Of a stretch of DNA of 5,756 nucleotides, positions 5,059-5,756 are shown one piece after another. The stretch is from Acidimicrobiales bacterium (lineage in GTDB: Bacteria > Actinomycetota > Acidimicrobiia > Acidimicrobiales > Acidimicrobilacustridaceae). Position 1 is the first letter of the stretch, and each line of letters opens with the position of its first letter. The notes under the pieces were generated by a model. It did no database searches and was not told the origin of the DNA. It worked only from the letters and a program-made list of their open reading frames with translations. The position numbers were made by a program, and so were the translations under genes. The stretch is from the NCBI GenBank assembly GCA_023264135.1, contig JALQSZ010000105.1, positions 1 to 5,756 on the forward strand, written 5' to 3'.

Positions 5059-5756
5059 ATGGCGACTGTTGAACCCGGTGACAAGTCAATGACGCAAGCC
5101 GATGAATCTCCCGCGGGAGAGGTTCGTTGGCGCGACGCGATTCGTCGACCAGTTGGATCCTTCGCGTGGTTCCTTGCCGCTTGGTGTGGATGGGTGTCGC
5201 TGTACCCGACACTCCTTCCGCGTTCGGCGATGATCCAAGGCGCGATCTCAGCGATTTCGATCACGCTGGGATTGGCATTCGGAACATTGTTCGCCTGGAT
5301 TGTTCGTCACGGCTGGAAACTCGCGAAACGACCAGTTCCAGCAATTCCGAAACGTCGGGGCCGCACGCTTCTCTACTTGCTGACGGTCTTTGGCGTCATC
5401 GTCGGGTTGCCTTGGTGGTTTGTGCGTCAGAACGCACAGCGCGATCTGGTGTCGATGGATCCGATTGGTTTGGATTCAGTACTTGTTGTGGTGATCGTCG
5501 GGCTCATCGTCGGCGCGTTGCTCTTCGTGATTGGTCGAAGCGTGGCGCGACTTGTTCGTCGAATCGACCGTGGCGTCGCGCGACTTATGCCTCGGTGGGC
5601 TGCTCGCGCAGGAACGGTGGCAGTGGTCGCGCTCTTGATTTCGTTTATTGCGCAGGATGTTGTGTGGAAGACCTTCGTGAACTGGGCTAACAGCGTCTAC
5701 TCGACATTTGACAACACAACTCCTGAAGGAATCGTTCAACCAACGACAGCGCTTCG
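5059..5756 (+). CDS. Membrane alpha/beta-hydrolase, Abhydrolase_9 family (3' end outside window)
   Basis: This gene is open from the ATG to the window edge: 232 codons plus two bases, with the C-terminus missing. After a polar N-terminus of about 30 residues come hydrophobic segments near 34-52, 58-82, 103-121, 139-160 and 184-200, so the protein is an inner-membrane protein. The sequence VSLYPTLLPRSAMIQGAISA (46-65) is the hallmark of the N-terminal membrane domain (PF15420 type) of actinobacterial alpha/beta-hydrolases. NWANSVYSTFDNTTPEGIVQ (208-227) matches the start of the catalytic domain (PF10081 type). The catalytic serine lies beyond the window. The biological substrate of this family is poorly known; a lipid or ester hydrolase is likely. 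The start is uncertain: ATG 5059 is immediately preceded by an in-frame TGA (5053-5055) and lacks a well-spaced binding site, whereas ATG 5089 has GGTGA seven bases upstream. The gap to the ligase gene is 26 bases, so read-through is possible, but a related function is not evident. Confidence 0.82.
   Translation, partial: MATVEPGDKSMTQADESPAGEVRWRDAIRRPVGSFAWFLAAWCGWVSLYPTLLPRSAMIQGAISAISITLGLAFGTLFAWIVRHGWKLAKRPVPAIPKRRGRTLLYLLTVFGVIVGLPWWFVRQNAQRDLVSMDPIGLDSVLVVVIVGLIVGALLFVIGRSVARLVRRIDRGVARLMPRWAARAGTVAVVALLISFIAQDVVWKTFVNWANSVYSTFDNTTPEGIVQPTTAL
5077..5081 (+). promoter_or_regulatory. Possible ribosome binding site for the alternative start at 5089
   Basis: GGTGA is an exact match to part of the Shine-Dalgarno complement (GGAGGTGA) and lies seven bases before the in-frame ATG at 5089. 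If used, the protein would be 10 residues shorter, beginning MTQADES, without touching any membrane segment. Confidence 0.35.

Noticed and set aside
5127..5690. 187-codon plus-strand open frame at the right end
   Set aside because: It lies in another frame of the membrane hydrolase, whose frame has clear transmembrane segments and family motifs. This one is a low-complexity Arg/Ser-rich shadow.
1..5756. CRISPR arrays, tRNA or rRNA genes, transposons or attachment sites
   Set aside because: No spaced direct repeats, cloverleaf-like segments, transposase motifs or terminal repeats were seen on reading; the intergenic regions are short.

Overview
The window looks like chromosomal DNA from a moderate-GC (roughly 55-60%) actinobacterium, most plausibly an uncultured Acidimicrobiia/Ilumatobacter-type or a mycobacterial relative. 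This is inferred from the gene families: an F420-type luciferase-like oxidoreductase, a FadD19-like acyl-CoA synthetase, a 'DDH'-type amidohydrolase, and a membrane alpha/beta-hydrolase of the Abhydrolase_9 family. No rRNA, tRNA, CRISPR or mobile element was seen, so the taxonomic call rests on protein flavour only.

Layout: positions 1-159 are non-coding as far as can be seen. They carry a small GC-rich inverted repeat (39-54) and a perfect TetR-operator-like palindrome (108-122) placed between plausible -35 and -10 boxes. Then comes an amidohydrolase gene (160-1368), closed by a strong 11-bp GC-rich hairpin (1391-1422). A second unit follows on the same strand: a short-chain dehydrogenase (1517-2320), an F420-dependent LLM oxidoreductase (2375-3385) and an acyl-CoA synthetase (3449-5032), separated by only 54 and 63 bases and probably co-transcribed. 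Last, a membrane alpha/beta-hydrolase gene starts at 5059 (or 5089) and runs off the right edge. It is open to the window end, and its reading frame is supported by family motifs and transmembrane segments.

How the genes may work together: the ligase would activate a carboxylic acid as a CoA thioester. The SDR and the F420 oxidoreductase would carry out hydride-transfer steps, and the amidohydrolase could hydrolyse or decarboxylate an intermediate. This is the typical make-up of actinobacterial lipid, steroid or xenobiotic catabolic loci. The pairing of a FadD19-like ligase with an Rv3520c-like LLM protein hints at steroid side-chain or branched-acid catabolism, but the substrate cannot be read from the sequence. 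I see no clearly new biological system. The points most worth a second look are the operator-like palindrome, the pathway hypothesis, and several small RNA/translation-level structures between genes.
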